A stretch of DNA of 64,000 nucleotides from Shimia thalassica (GCF_001458215.1 NZ_CYTW01000003.1:62001-126000), one strand, 5' to 3'. Positions 1 to 8,973 are shown, counted from the stretch's first letter. The notes: generated by a model not told the origin, from the sequence alone. Program-made: numbers and translations.

Positions 1-1
1 C

Positions 2-1363
2 AACAATGCCACGCCAAACCTGTCAAACACCGGGCTCACCTCGGACAATGGCGCGATCATTATTGATGGCGACCATGACTATATGGTTTTCGATGGCTTC
101 GATGCCTTGCCGGATCCGCTTACAGGACAAGGTGTCATCGACGCCGTTTCAGACACGTCGAACTGGACCGTGGATGGCGGTGGCCGAAATGGAGATGATA
201 ATAATCCTCTGATCAATGACGGCTTTACAAACATCACCCCGGTTCGGGTTTATGATGAAACCGACGTTACAACGCTTTACTTCTCTGGCGACAATGTCGC
301 CTTCATTTCTGACGTATCCTCAAGCGATAGCGATGTTTCAACAGATTTGACGGTGTCCGAGCAGCCGTTTCTTTCCACGGATGTTATTGAAATAGACATT
401 CTAAACAGTTCTATCCGTGCGGATGGAGAGTTTGATTTTGATGAGGTGATCTTTACCTCGGTGCGTGTCACCCGAGACGGTGCGACCTATGAATTTGTGG
501 TGAACGACGGGTCAAAGGTTAAAGAATCCGGCGCCGAAGAGGATGAGTCCGGACAGGCGATTGAGCAGGGCGACACCTTCTTTATCACCAACGATGACGT
601 GAACAGCTTTGTCGCGGCTCCTCTTGGTTTTTCGCCCTTTGCGGGGGTTCCCAGCGGGCAAATGGCGTTCGCTTTAGATGCGGTGTTTGTTGACGGCGGT
701 GTGACCAACATCGTGCGCGAACAGGGCTTGGTGGATGGGGATGGTGATCCAGTCGGGACCATCAATGCCAATTTTTTCACCGGATTAAGCGAATTACCCC
801 CTCCGCCTTGTTTTACGAGGGGCACCTTGATTGAAACGGCTTTGGGGTCTGTCGCCGTAGAGGATTTGTGCATCGGTGATCTTGTCGTCACGAAAGACAC
901 AGGCTTGCAGCCTGTGCGATGGATTGGGCGGCGCGAGGTGCCTGCCACCGGCAAGCTGCGACCAGTGGTTTTCGCGGCAAGCGAAATTGGAAATCAGCGC
1001 GAAATGCGTGTGTCGCAACGACACCGGATGCTGGTCTCTGGATGGAAGGCCGAACTGGTGATGGGTGTCGAAGAGGCATTGGTTCCGGCACGACACATGG
1101 CGGAAATGGGCATCGGTCGCATTTGTGGCGAGGGCGGGCAGGTTGAGTACTTTCACCTTCTTTTTGACCAGCATGAGATCATTTTTGCCGAAGGGGTGGC
1201 AACCGAAAGCCTTGATCCGGCTTGGCTCAGCAGTATGGCGTCGGATGACCCGGGCATCGAAGAGGTGCGCAGCCTCTTTCCCGAAGTCTTTGAAGGTACC
1301 GTGGCAGGTACAACTGCACGCCCTGTTGCGCGGGCCTTTGAGGCGCAGCTGATGCTGAGCTGA
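2..1363 (+). CDS. Hint-domain protein, 5' end outside the window
   Basis: The reading frame is open from the first bases of the window, so the true start lies upstream; 453 residues are visible. The N-terminal two thirds are acidic, rich in Asp, Asn, Ser and Thr, as in secreted or surface alphaproteobacterial proteins. From about position 810 comes a Hint-type module beginning PCFTRGTLIET and continuing GDLVVTKDTGLQPVRWIGRR, with a later SQRHRMLVSG motif. This matches the Hint_2 family common in Rhodobacterales, which resembles the self-cleaving Hedgehog/intein fold. The starting Cys and the RHR His are present. Nothing long follows the Hint module, so it is C-terminal. Substrate and role are unknown. 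Confidence 0.8.
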   Translation, partial: NNATPNLSNTGLTSDNGAIIIDGDHDYMVFDGFDALPDPLTGQGVIDAVSDTSNWTVDGGGRNGDDNNPLINDGFTNITPVRVYDETDVTTLYFSGDNVAFISDVSSSDSDVSTDLTVSEQPFLSTDVIEIDILNSSIRADGEFDFDEVIFTSVRVTRDGATYEFVVNDGSKVKESGAEEDESGQAIEQGDTFFITNDDVNSFVAAPLGFSPFAGVPSGQMAFALDAVFVDGGVTNIVREQGLVDGDGDPVGTINANFFTGLSELPPPPCFTRGTLIETALGSVAVEDLCIGDLVVTKDTGLQPVRWIGRREVPATGKLRPVVFAASEIGNQREMRVSQRHRMLVSGWKAELVMGVEEALVPARHMAEMGIGRICGEGGQVEYFHLLFDQHEIIFAEGVATESLDPAWLSSMASDDPGIEEVRSLFPEVFEGTVAGTTARPVARAFEAQLMLS

Positions 1364-1458
1364 TCAAATTGGCGATTTTGTAACAGTCAGATTGCGCATG
1401 GCGTCACATTGAGGCAAACCGCCTCTAAGACTTGCTTGGACCAAACGGGAAATCGCGC

Positions 1459-1998
1459 ATGGACGCTTCTTCGACATATCAGGACAGTTTGCCAATATCT
1501 TCGGATGCTTTGCTGGAACAGCTTCGCTCTCTGGGCCTGTCCTTTACCTATCACGAGCATGTGCCACTTCGGACGGTTGAGGACGCAAAGGGCGTTGAAC
1601 GCGGATTGATCGAAGATGGGGAAATCCCGTTTCGCGTTAAAAACCTTTATCTGCGTGACAAGAAAAAGCGCAACTACCTGATCACGCTCGAACAGGATCG
1701 GGAGATTGATCTCAAGGCGCTTGGGGCGCGTTTGGGGGTTGGAAACCTGTCATTCGGATCTGCGGATCGATTGCTTGAAAATCTTGGAATTCGACCGGGT
1801 GCCGTGAGTCCTCTTGCGATGGCGACGGGCGGGTCAAAAGGCGTGCGCCTGTTCATTGATGCCGCCGCCCAAAACGCGGATCGCATTTACATGCATCCTC
1901 TGGTCAATGATCGGACTATCGGCATGACGCCTGCGGATTTGCTGACCTATTTTGCCCAGATCGACGTTGCCCCTGAATGGCTTGATCTGGACGCGTGA
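1459..1998 (+). CDS. YbaK/ProX-type prolyl-tRNA deacylase
   Basis: The 179-residue protein belongs to the YbaK/ProRS-associated editing domain family, which removes wrongly attached amino acids from tRNA in the cytoplasm. Supporting motifs are FRVKNLYLRDKKKRNYLITL near residue 60, with the Lys conserved in this fold, and a GAVSPLAMA segment near residue 115, which corresponds to the GxxxP substrate-pocket motif. Size and layout fit stand-alone PrdX/ProX proteins that clear Ala-tRNA(Pro). An in-frame start at 1432 exists, but 1459 has a GGGAAA Shine-Dalgarno about 7 nt upstream and fits the family length. The gene stands alone between the Hint gene and the convergent azoreductase. The exact mischarged tRNA is an inference. 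Confidence 0.85.
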   Translation: MDASSTYQDSLPISSDALLEQLRSLGLSFTYHEHVPLRTVEDAKGVERGLIEDGEIPFRVKNLYLRDKKKRNYLITLEQDREIDLKALGARLGVGNLSFGSADRLLENLGIRPGAVSPLAMATGGSKGVRLFIDAAAQNADRIYMHPLVNDRTIGMTPADLLTYFAQIDVAPEWLDLDA

Positions 1999-2086
1999 AC
2001 CCGATTTGCGGCGGGGTTTCAGCGTTGGCAAGTAAAAGTGTGCGAAAAGCGGACCCGCGCCGGGGTCCGCTATTCCCGTGTCGTGC

Positions 2087-2629
2087 TTACGCAGCCTTGG
2101 CGGCAACCTCGTTGCCCTCAATGTCGAGAATAGTCACGTCAGTGATGCCCACAAATCCGAGAACCTGACGCAAATAGGCCGAGGCAAAGTCATACTCGGT
2201 TCCCAGTTGCACGCCGCCGGTGGCAATCGTGATGATCGCCTTTTTACCTTCCAGCAATCCCTTTGGTCCTGTTTCGGTATAGGTGAACGTGACTCCGGCG
2301 CGGGCGATTTGATCGATCCATGCCTTGAGCACGGCCGGAATTGAAAAGTTATACATCGCAGTGCCGATCACGATTGTGTCTGCTGCCTGAACCTCGGCCA
2401 CAAGTTCATTCGAAAATTCGAGCGCTTTGACCTGCGCCGCATCGCGTTCGTCGGGCGCCATGAAGGTGCTTGTGACCCAGGTCGCATCCAAAAATGGCAA
2501 TCCTTGAGCAAGATCGCGCGTGAGCACGGTGTCTGCATTCTGGTCCGCGACGATTTCAGATGACTTGATACGTGAGAGAGAGCCTTCGGTGCGGGCCGAA
2601 GAGTTGATGTGCAATACTGTGTGGGTCAT
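2087..2629 (-). CDS. azoR: FMN-dependent NADH-azoreductase
   Basis: This 180-residue flavodoxin-like protein starts MTHTVLHINSSARTEGSLSR, the FMN phosphate-binding loop of the AzoR/AcpD family. A central GTAMYNFSIPAVLKAWIDQ segment matches the flavin-contacting motif, and the TIATGG stretch is also typical. The enzymes reduce quinones and azo compounds with NAD(P)H by two-electron transfer in the cytoplasm. It is slightly shorter than the usual 200 residues, with the loss mainly in the C-terminal half. It is divergent from a LysR-family gene at 2742, a common arrangement in which the regulator controls the reductase. Confidence 0.88.
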   Translation of the reverse strand: MTHTVLHINSSARTEGSLSRIKSSEIVADQNADTVLTRDLAQGLPFLDATWVTSTFMAPDERDAAQVKALEFSNELVAEVQAADTIVIGTAMYNFSIPAVLKAWIDQIARAGVTFTYTETGPKGLLEGKKAIITIATGGVQLGTEYDFASAYLRQVLGFVGITDVTILDIEGNEVAAKAA

Positions 2630-2674
2630 TGGGGTGTTCCTTGCTGAATGTCTTGTCTGCTATCTAAATTGGTC

Positions 2675-2694
2675 ATTGCAAAATTGAACGCAAT
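2675..2694. promoter_or_regulatory. Inverted repeat between azoR and the LysR gene
   Basis: ATTGC and GCAAT arms are separated by 10 nt, which gives the T-N11-A core expected of a LysR-family operator. It lies in the 112-bp divergent intergenic region. Binding by the adjacent regulator is inferred. Confidence 0.4.
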
Positions 2695-2695
2695 C

Positions 2696-2724
2696 TTATC
2701 AAATGCACCTTGTCTGTTTATAAT
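2696..2724 (+). promoter_or_regulatory. Putative sigma70 promoter of the LysR gene
   Basis: A -35-like TTATCA (2696-2701) and a perfect -10 TATAAT (2719-2724) are 17 bp apart, just upstream of the ATG at 2742. The inverted repeat at 2675-2694 ends directly at the -35 element, which suits autoregulation. Confidence 0.45.
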
Positions 2725-2741
2725 TGCACAGGATCGCTGGT

Positions 2742-3623
2742 ATGGATAACTGGGATGAAATACGCACGGCCTATCAGGTTGCGCGCATGGGCACCGTGAG
2801 CGGGGCTGCCGAAGTTCTGGGCGTGCACCATGCCACCGTTATCCGGCATATCGATGCGCTTGAAACGAAACTGGGGGTGAAGCTTTTCCAGCGTCACGCG
2901 CGGGGCTATACGCCGACCGAGGCTGGCGAAGACATGTTGCGTGTCGGCAAAGCCACGGATGACCAGTTTTCGCAACTCGAGGGCCGCATCAAAGGGGGCG
3001 GCGATGCCATGTCCGGAGAGCTGGTCGTGACCTCTCTTGAAAGCATGTCGCCGTTGTTGGTGCCGGTACTGACCGAGTTTCAGGAAGCGCATCCCGATAT
3101 CGTTGTCAGATACCTGACCGGCACGCGGTTGTTCCGTTTGGAATATGGTGAAGCACATGTTGCCCTGCGCGCCGGACCGGCGCCCGAAGAACTCGATAAC
3201 GTCGTACAATCACTGGGGCGTCTCGAGATCGGGCTTTTTGCAGGTGCTGCCTATATCGACAAACACGGTCTGCCCAAAAGTGAAGATGATCTGGCAGGGC
3301 ATCGGTTTGTTGGGCCTGACGACTCACGTGTCAAAGCCCCGTTTCTGCAATGGATGAACGACAACGTAAAACGGGATCAGGTCGTTTTTCGGACAACGGA
3401 CTCTCTCGCCAATGAAAACGCTGTGCTGGCTGGTGCAGGTATCGGGTTTTTGCCCAGATGGGTGACCATCGAGCATCCCGAGCTGGTTGAGGTTTTCCCC
3501 GCCCGTCCCGAATGGAGCGGTCAATTGTGGTTGGTGACCCATGTCGATCTGCATCGCACCACCAAGGTGCAGGGCTTTCTGTCGTTCCTGAAAGAGCGTG
3601 CAAAGGGCTGGAGCTGCGAATGA
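2742..3623 (+). CDS. LysR-family transcriptional regulator
   Basis: The 293-residue protein begins MDNWDEIRTAYQVARMGTVS, a typical LysR winged helix-turn-helix, with AAEVLGVHHATVIRHIDALE as the recognition region. The rest is a LysR substrate-binding domain without a membrane segment. The ATG at 2742 is preferred over a TTG at 2724 because the TTG falls within the -10 region and the domain begins right after 2742. It is transcribed away from azoR, so it probably controls azoR and perhaps the downstream permease, whose start codon overlaps its stop (ATGA). The effector is unknown. Confidence 0.85.
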   Translation: MDNWDEIRTAYQVARMGTVSGAAEVLGVHHATVIRHIDALETKLGVKLFQRHARGYTPTEAGEDMLRVGKATDDQFSQLEGRIKGGGDAMSGELVVTSLESMSPLLVPVLTEFQEAHPDIVVRYLTGTRLFRLEYGEAHVALRAGPAPEELDNVVQSLGRLEIGLFAGAAYIDKHGLPKSEDDLAGHRFVGPDDSRVKAPFLQWMNDNVKRDQVVFRTTDSLANENAVLAGAGIGFLPRWVTIEHPELVEVFPARPEWSGQLWLVTHVDLHRTTKVQGFLSFLKERAKGWSCE

Positions 3624-4504
3624 CGCCATCCGCTCGCGGCCATTTGGCCATGCTTTTGTTCTCGGCACTTGTGGCGGGGTCATTTTCCCTTGGGGCGCTT
3701 GCTGCGAACGAGATTGCACCTGCGGCCCTGAATGCCGTGCGATTTTTGATCGCGGGCGTGGTGATCGGAGCGGTCGCATTGGCAACCACGGGCATCCCGC
3801 GGGAAGCGTTAAAGGCCCCTTGGCGTTACTTGGTCCTTGGCGGTTTGTTCGCGGCGTATTTTGTCTTGATGTTCGAGGGGCTGAAAACGGCGGTTCCTGT
3901 GAGTGCTGCTGCGGTCTTTACGCTGACTCCGATTATGTCAGCGGGATTTGGCTATCTTCTTTTGCGGCAGATAACGACGCCACGCATGGCATTGGGATTA
4001 TCGATTGGCGCCGTTGGCGCGTTGTGGGTGATCTTTCGTGCAGATTGGCAGATTTTCCGAGAGTTCAGAATTGGTCAGGGAGAGGTTCTGTACTTCTGGG
4101 GCTGTGTCTCGCATGCGATCTATACACCAATGGTGCGCAAACTAAATCGTGGCGAAGCGCCGGTTGTGTTCACCTTCGGGATGCTGGTTGCCGGCTTTAT
4201 TATACTGACGGTCTATGGCTGGAGCGATATTCGCGCCACGGATTGGGCTGCTCTTCCCGCAATTGTGTGGATCACGGTGGTGTATCTCGCGATTTTTGCA
4301 TCGGCGGCCACATTCGTGCTTTTGCAATTTGCTACGTTGAACCTGCCGAGTGCCAAGGTGATGGCCTATACCTATCTGGTGCCCAGTTGGGTCATCTGCT
4401 GGGAGATCGTACTGGGCCATGGCGCACCGACGGGTCTTATTCTTGTTGGTGTCGCAATGACAGTGGTGGCCCTGTTGCTTTTGCTCAGAAATGAACACGA
4501 CTAA
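3620..4504 (+). CDS. EamA/DMT-superfamily membrane transporter
   Basis: The 294-residue protein has about ten hydrophobic segments in two halves, the pattern of EamA drug/metabolite transporters (RhaT/YdcZ group) in the inner membrane. Segments such as LFSALVAGSFSLGALAAN and LNAVRFLIAGVVIG are typical of the first repeat, and ASAATFVLLQFA with VPSWVICWEIVLG of the second. The ATG at 3620 overlaps the stop of the LysR gene by 4 nt, so the two are probably translationally coupled and share an effector or exported metabolite. The longer in-frame extension from 3512 overlaps the LysR gene and is rejected. Substrate unknown. Confidence 0.85.
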   Translation: MTPSARGHLAMLLFSALVAGSFSLGALAANEIAPAALNAVRFLIAGVVIGAVALATTGIPREALKAPWRYLVLGGLFAAYFVLMFEGLKTAVPVSAAAVFTLTPIMSAGFGYLLLRQITTPRMALGLSIGAVGALWVIFRADWQIFREFRIGQGEVLYFWGCVSHAIYTPMVRKLNRGEAPVVFTFGMLVAGFIILTVYGWSDIRATDWAALPAIVWITVVYLAIFASAATFVLLQFATLNLPSAKVMAYTYLVPSWVICWEIVLGHGAPTGLILVGVAMTVVALLLLLRNEHD

Positions 4505-4607
4505 TCACGGTTAATCGCGTGTTTTAGGCGATTTTGGCGATTTGATGTATCGTGCCCGCATATTAACTTGGCGGCTTGCCGCTCTCTTATAATGAGGAGG
4601 GTATAGT

Positions 4608-5444
4608 ATGCGTTTGAACTTTGTTGCTCTGTTTTTATTTATGACGACCTCGTGGGCTATGGCAGAAGTGTCAGTTGAACGTGGGGAATACCTTGTGCGC
4701 GGGCCTGCGGGATGCGGGAATTGCCACACACCGCAGACACCGACAGGTCCGGAAATGTCCAAAGAATTCGGCGGCACTCTGGTCGAGAAAAATCCTGCAT
4801 TCGAGGCATGGGCGGTGAATATTACGCCCGCAAGCAGGATCGCCGGCTGGAGCGATGACGAGCTTGCCAAAGCCATCCGCGAGGGCATCCGTCCGGACGG
4901 TACGGTGATCGGGCCACCCATGCCAATGTCCCTGTATCGCGGTTTGTCAGATGATGATCTTTATTCGATTGTCGCCTTCATGCGCACGGTGCCAGCCGTC
5001 GAGAACGAAACGCCTTTTTCCACCTACAACATCCCGCTGCCTCCGGCCTATGGGCCGCCGGTGACGAGTGTGTCTGCGCCCGCGCGTGAAGTAAGCGTTG
5101 CCTATGGTGCCTATTTGGCAGGACCTGTCGCGCACTGCACGGAATGCCACACGCCAATGGGGGAACGTGGCCCTAAATTCGACACCCACCTTGGGGCAGG
5201 CGGGTTTGAGTTCCACGGTCCTTGGGGCACCTCGGTTTCGCCGAACCTCACTTCGCATGCGGACGGGCTGGCCGGATATTCTGATGAAGATCTTAAAGCT
5301 ATGATCACCAAAGGCATGCGTCCGGACGGTTCACGTATGATGCCACCAATGGGATATCATCACTATGCGGCCATGACGTCTGACGATCTGGACGCGGTTG
5401 TCATGTACTTGCGACAGTTGCCGCCGCTTCCTGACGGGCACTGA
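4608..5444 (+). CDS. Periplasmic diheme cytochrome c
   Basis: The 278-residue protein has a signal peptide (MRLNFVALFLFMTTSWAMA) and two class I cytochrome c domains with heme motifs CGNCH near residue 36 and CTECH near residue 177. Possible axial Met residues lie in GPPMPMS and in RMMPPMGYHHY. Two fused monoheme domains with SDDELAKAIREG and YSDEDLKAMITKG repeats match cytochrome subunits that pass electrons from periplasmic dehydrogenases. No dehydrogenase gene is adjacent. The start follows a strong GAGGAGG Shine-Dalgarno. Its redox partner cannot be read from the sequence. Confidence 0.88.
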   Translation: MRLNFVALFLFMTTSWAMAEVSVERGEYLVRGPAGCGNCHTPQTPTGPEMSKEFGGTLVEKNPAFEAWAVNITPASRIAGWSDDELAKAIREGIRPDGTVIGPPMPMSLYRGLSDDDLYSIVAFMRTVPAVENETPFSTYNIPLPPAYGPPVTSVSAPAREVSVAYGAYLAGPVAHCTECHTPMGERGPKFDTHLGAGGFEFHGPWGTSVSPNLTSHADGLAGYSDEDLKAMITKGMRPDGSRMMPPMGYHHYAAMTSDDLDAVVMYLRQLPPLPDGH

Positions 5445-5450
5445 CCCCTG

Positions 5451-5795
5451 TCAGGGATCAACTGTCTCTTGAAGTTCCTCTTTCAGGAACCTTTCGAACG
5501 CGTCGAGGTTGACGGGTTCGAACTGACCAAACCCCTGCATCCAGACACTTGCAGACCGCATGGCGTCGGGCTGCAGTTTACACCACTTGACCCGGCCTCG
5601 TTTCTCTTGGCTGATGAGGCCCGCTTTGGTGAGGATCACCAGATGCTTGGAGATCGCCGCCAGTGACATGTCAAACGGGTCGGCGACATCGGTGACAGCC
5701 ATGTCATCTTCCAGCAACATAGAGAGGATTGCTCTGCGTGTTGGATCGGCAAGAGCGGAAAAGACTGAATCGAGCGCATCTGACATGCTTTCCAT
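5451..5795 (-). CDS. ArsR-family transcriptional regulator
   Basis: The protein is a small winged-helix regulator with the signature FSALADPTRRAILSML near the N terminus, then a recognition helix DMSLAAISKHLVILTKAGLI and a KRGRVKWCKLQ wing. These are typical of ArsR proteins that do not bind metal and often regulate neighbouring transport or stress genes. A start at 5795 gives 114 residues and has a GAGGGG Shine-Dalgarno 8 nt upstream. The frame is open to an ATG at 5903 (150 residues), and that longer form includes an NQMV motif seen in some relatives, so the start is uncertain. It converges on the cytochrome gene with 6 nt between the stops. Confidence 0.8.
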   Translation of the reverse strand: MESMSDALDSVFSALADPTRRAILSMLLEDDMAVTDVADPFDMSLAAISKHLVILTKAGLISQEKRGRVKWCKLQPDAMRSASVWMQGFGQFEPVNLDAFERFLKEELQETVDP

Positions 5796-6010
5796 AAACA
5801 GCGCCCCTCGCGTATCGTCAACCATTTGGTTGAATAACGCAAAAGCCCCAAATCCATCGAAATCTGCCTGCGACGGAATCGCACCGTAAAACCTAGCGCT
5901 CATAAACTTGTTTTATTTCAGCGTCTTAGATCCGTTCAGGAAGGGGCGTCTGCGCGGTTGACTCAGAGCGTGCTGCACCGTAGCAATGCCACAACGTTTG
6001 AACGGGGAAT

Positions 6011-6346
6011 ATGCGTGTGACCGATCCCGAACACCAAGAGCGCATGGCGCAACTGGAGCAAAGGATTGAGGCGGTCAAAAAGACCCAAGCCCCTAAGCCC
6101 CGGGCAGACGAGCACTATTCGGCGGCCAATCTGGCATGGCGCATGGTGATCGAATTAGTTGCCGGTCTTGGGATCGGTTTTGGCATCGGATACGGGCTTG
6201 ACCTGTTGTTGGGAACTATCCCGATCTTTCTGGTGCTGTTTACAATGTTGGGTCTGGCCGCCGGTATCAAGACGATGCTGCGCAGCGCCAAAGAGATCCA
6301 AGAGGAACAAGAGGCCGAATTGGCCGAGAGAAACGAGAGGGACTAA
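6011..6346 (+). CDS. atpI: ATP synthase protein I
   Basis: The 111-residue protein has a charged N-terminal half and two hydrophobic segments ([27 protein letters not shown] and [16 protein letters not shown]), the layout of AtpI/AtpQ proteins. These assist c-ring assembly or Mg uptake at the F0 complex. It is the first gene of the F0 operon, with atpB starting 4 nt after its stop. An AACGGGGAA Shine-Dalgarno precedes the ATG. Confidence 0.92.
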   Translation: MRVTDPEHQERMAQLEQRIEAVKKTQAPKPRADEHYSAANLAWRMVIELVAGLGIGFGIGYGLDLLLGTIPIFLVLFTMLGLAAGIKTMLRSAKEIQEEQEAELAERNERD

Positions 6347-6349
6347 GAC

Positions 6350-7108
6350 GTGGCAAGCGAAGCACACGGCGCCGAAGAGGGCGGTCTTGTATTCCATCCG
6401 ATGGACCAATTTATCATTAAGCCACTGTTTGGTGGTGATACGATTGCTTGGTACACCGTCACCAACGCAACTTTGTGGATGGCACTGTCAGTTGTAGCTG
6501 TCATCGTGCTGATGGTTCTGGGGACACGTAGCCGCGCTATCGTTCCAAGCCGCTCGCAATCGATTGGCGAGCTGGCATACGGCTTTATCTACAAAATGGT
6601 TGAAGATGTGGCTGGTAAGGACGCGATCAAGTTCTTCCCGTACATCATGACACTGTTCATGTTCATCGTAATGGCCAACTTCCTTGGCTTGCTGCCAATG
6701 TCCTTCACAACCACTTCGCACTTTGCGGTGACAGTTGTTCTGGCGCTGCTGGTGTTCCTGACAGTAACCATCGTTGGTTTCGTCAAGAACGGCGTTGGGT
6801 TCCTTGGCCTCTTCTGGGTTTCGTCGGCACCTCTGGCGCTGCGTCCGATCCTGGCCATTATCGAACTGATTTCCTATTTCGTGCGCCCCGTCAGCCACAG
6901 CATTCGTCTTGCTGGCAACGTGATGGCGGGCCACGCCGTGATCAAGGTTTTCGCAGGCTTCGCCGCGATCGCCGTTGTCAGCCCCGTTTCGGTGGTTGCG
7001 ATCACCGCGATGTACGGTCTTGAGGTCCTCGTGGCCTTCATCCAGGCCTACGTCTTTACCATTCTGACTTGTGTGTATCTGAAAGATGCGCTGCATCCTT
7101 CGCACTAA
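6350..7108 (+). CDS. atpB: ATP synthase F0 subunit a
   Basis: This 252-residue membrane protein has the conserved [18 protein letters not shown] segment (around residue 180), which carries the essential Arg of the proton half-channel facing the c ring. Several other long hydrophobic helices span the inner membrane. It starts with GTG after ACGAGAGGGACTAAGAC, 4 nt after the atpI stop. With atpE, atpX and atpF it forms the membrane sector. The F1 genes are absent, as usual in alphaproteobacteria, where F0 and F1 are separate operons. Confidence 0.96.
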   Translation: MASEAHGAEEGGLVFHPMDQFIIKPLFGGDTIAWYTVTNATLWMALSVVAVIVLMVLGTRSRAIVPSRSQSIGELAYGFIYKMVEDVAGKDAIKFFPYIMTLFMFIVMANFLGLLPMSFTTTSHFAVTVVLALLVFLTVTIVGFVKNGVGFLGLFWVSSAPLALRPILAIIELISYFVRPVSHSIRLAGNVMAGHAVIKVFAGFAAIAVVSPVSVVAITAMYGLEVLVAFIQAYVFTILTCVYLKDALHPSH

Positions 7109-7160
7109 AGTCTGAACTCGAACACTACCTATTAACTTCCAATCGTAAGGAGATACCCAC

Positions 7161-7385
7161 ATGGAAGGTCAACTCGCACACATCGGCGCAGGTCTCGCAG
7201 CAATCGGTTCCGGCGCAGCCGCCATCGGTGTTGGTAACGTTGCAGGCAACTACCTTGCAGGCGCACTGCGCAACCCTTCGGCAGCAGCATCGCAAACTGC
7301 CACACTGTTCATCGGTATCGCATTCGCAGAAGCACTGGGCATTTTCTCGTTCCTCGTTGCTCTGCTGCTGATGTTCGCCGTCTAA
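7161..7385 (+). CDS. atpE: ATP synthase F0 subunit c
   Basis: The 74-residue proteolipid is a two-helix hairpin. Helix one is glycine-rich ([22 protein letters not shown]), and helix two contains the proton-carrying Glu in [14 protein letters not shown] polar RNP loop joins them. Many copies assemble into the rotor ring in the inner membrane. An AAGGAGATA Shine-Dalgarno lies just upstream, stronger than that of atpB, as expected for the high c-subunit demand. Confidence 0.97.
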   Translation: MEGQLAHIGAGLAAIGSGAAAIGVGNVAGNYLAGALRNPSAAASQTATLFIGIAFAEALGIFSFLVALLLMFAV

Positions 7386-7473
7386 TCCGAACGGAACCAT
7401 CCTTACGTGCGGGTGTGGGCGCCGCTTTGTAGCGCCCCACTCGTAATCTAACGGAAGTTCCCAGGAGGACGAC

Positions 7474-8016
7474 ATGGCGACACAAACGCACGAAGCCGCA
7501 GGCCACGCCGCAGAAGTAGCCTCTGCGCCCGGCATGCCGCAGCTCGACTTCTCGAACTGGGGCAACCAGATTTTCTGGCTTTTGATCACGCTCACCGTGA
7601 TCTATTTCGTCCTGTCGCGCATCGCGCTGCCGCGCATTGCCGCGGTTCTGGCCGAGCGTCAGGGGACAATTACGAATGACATCGCCGCAGCCGAAGGGCT
7701 GAAGGCGAAAGCCGTTGAAGCTGAAGAGGCCTATAACAAGGCTCTTGCAGATGCGCGTGCAGAAGCACAAAACATCGTTGCTGAGGCTAAGGCCGAGATT
7801 CAGGCCGGTCTGGATGCTGCAACCGCCAAGGCGGATGCCGAAATCGCAGCCAAAGCTGCCGAGTCGGAAAAGGCAATCGCCGAAATCCGCGCTGGTGCTC
7901 TGGAAAGCGTTAAGGAAGTGGCAACCGATACGGCGAACGAAATCGTCGCAGCACTGGGTGGACAAGCAGATGATGCTACCATCGCAGCCGCTGTAGACAC
8001 ACGGATGAAGGGGTAA
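7474..8016 (+). CDS. atpX: ATP synthase F0 subunit b'
   Basis: The 180-residue protein has one N-terminal membrane helix ([20 protein letters not shown]) preceded by an acidic and hydrophilic leader, then a long Ala/Glu-rich coiled coil. This is the b' (AtpG/AtpX) stalk subunit found in photosynthetic bacteria and alphaproteobacteria, which form a b/b' heterodimer peripheral stalk. It sits directly before atpF with 5 nt between. A CCAGGAGGACG Shine-Dalgarno precedes the ATG. Confidence 0.94.
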   Translation: MATQTHEAAGHAAEVASAPGMPQLDFSNWGNQIFWLLITLTVIYFVLSRIALPRIAAVLAERQGTITNDIAAAEGLKAKAVEAEEAYNKALADARAEAQNIVAEAKAEIQAGLDAATAKADAEIAAKAAESEKAIAEIRAGALESVKEVATDTANEIVAALGGQADDATIAAAVDTRMKG

Positions 8017-8021
8017 GAGAC

Positions 8022-8579
8022 ATGCGTAAACTAGCAACTCTCGTCGCTCTGACAGCTGCTTCACCAGCTTTTGCTGCAAGTGGTCCGTTCTTTTCGCTGA
8101 CAAACACGAACTTCATCGTGACGATGGCGTTCATCCTCTTCATTGCTGTTCTGTTCTACTTCAAAGTTCCTTCCATGTTGGGTGGAATGCTGGACAAACG
8201 TTCAGAAGGCATTCAATCCGAATTGGACGAAGCGCGCGCCCTGCGTGAAGAAGCACAGACTTTGCTGGCCTCCTACGAGCGCAAGCACAAAGAAGTGCAG
8301 GAACAAGCAGACCGCATCGTTGAACATGCTAAATCTGAAGCAGCAAATGCCGCCGAACTGGCCAAGCAGGACCTGCAAGAATCGATTGCGCGCCGTCTGG
8401 CCGCTGCCGAGGACCAGATCGCATCTGCCCAAGCTGGCGCAGTGAAAGAAGTTCGCGACCAAGCGATTGCCGTAGCTATCAGTGCCGCAAACACAGTTAT
8501 CGCCAAACAGATGACTGCTGCCCAAGGCAACAAGCTGATCGACGAAGCGATTGCTGAAGTGGACGCTAAACTGCACTAA
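8022..8579 (+). CDS. atpF: ATP synthase F0 subunit b
   Basis: The 185-residue protein has an N-terminal hydrophobic stretch (MRKLATLVALTAASPAFAA), a membrane helix (FIVTMAFILFIAVLFYFKVP), then a charged coiled coil. The first stretch looks like a cleavable signal sequence, a known oddity of b subunits in this group. With b' it forms the peripheral stator that connects F0 to F1. It is the last gene of the operon and is followed by a strong terminator. Confidence 0.94.
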   Translation: MRKLATLVALTAASPAFAASGPFFSLTNTNFIVTMAFILFIAVLFYFKVPSMLGGMLDKRSEGIQSELDEARALREEAQTLLASYERKHKEVQEQADRIVEHAKSEAANAAELAKQDLQESIARRLAAAEDQIASAQAGAVKEVRDQAIAVAISAANTVIAKQMTAAQGNKLIDEAIAEVDAKLH

Positions 8580-8603
8580 TCAGCGTTTAGCTTATTGAAT
8601 TTT

Positions 8604-8634
8604 GGACTCGGCCCGAAAGGGCCGGGTCCTTTTT
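8604..8634 (+). terminator. Rho-independent terminator of the atp operon
   Basis: An 11-bp stem (GGACTCGGCCC / GGGCCGGGTCC, one G-T pair) with a GAAA tetraloop is followed by TTTTT, 24 nt after atpF. Confidence 0.9.
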
Positions 8635-8765
8635 CTTTGCCAAAGGTGAATTTGAAGTACTTGTTTTAAAGTGGAACTATTTATCGCAAAATACATCTTA
8701 AGATAGAAATCTTTAGCGCGTTCCCAGTTATTTTTTTAGAAGACACTGAAAATGGGAAGGGTCAT

Positions 8766-8957
8766 ATGATGGTCCCAAAATTGGTTAAAAAGGGAGGTCA
8801 GCCTTCCGAACCCGAAGCCCCAGGTCGGAGCTATCAGGTAGGTGAAACTCAGAAAGATACGCCCAAACGTGAATACCGTTTGCCTGAAAAGCTTTTAGTT
8901 TTTACAGTGGGCGTCCTGACGATTGTTTTGTTTTTAGAAATTTTCGGCGTGATTTGA
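8766..8957 (+). CDS. Small tail-anchored membrane protein
   Basis: The 63-residue product has a hydrophilic, proline- and lysine-rich N-terminal part and one C-terminal membrane helix (KLLVFTVGVLTIVLFLEIF) ending three residues from the stop. This is a tail-anchored topology with the charged part probably in the cytoplasm. A GGGAAGGG purine run precedes the ATG codons at 8766 and 8769. The gene and the 130 bp upstream are clearly more AT-rich than their surroundings. I do not recognise a family. Confidence 0.5.
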   Translation: MMVPKLVKKGGQPSEPEAPGRSYQVGETQKDTPKREYRLPEKLLVFTVGVLTIVLFLEIFGVI

Positions 8958-8973
8958 GGATGTTGCGCTGAAG

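Noticed and set aside
4510..4530. TTAA-like half-sites resembling a CtrA box before the cytochrome gene
   Set aside because: Only one half of the TTAA-N7-TTAA motif is present.
4588..4593. Perfect TATAAT before the diheme cytochrome gene
   Set aside because: It ends directly at the ribosome site (GAGGAGG), so a transcript from it would lack the ribosome site; no good -35 was seen at 17 bp.
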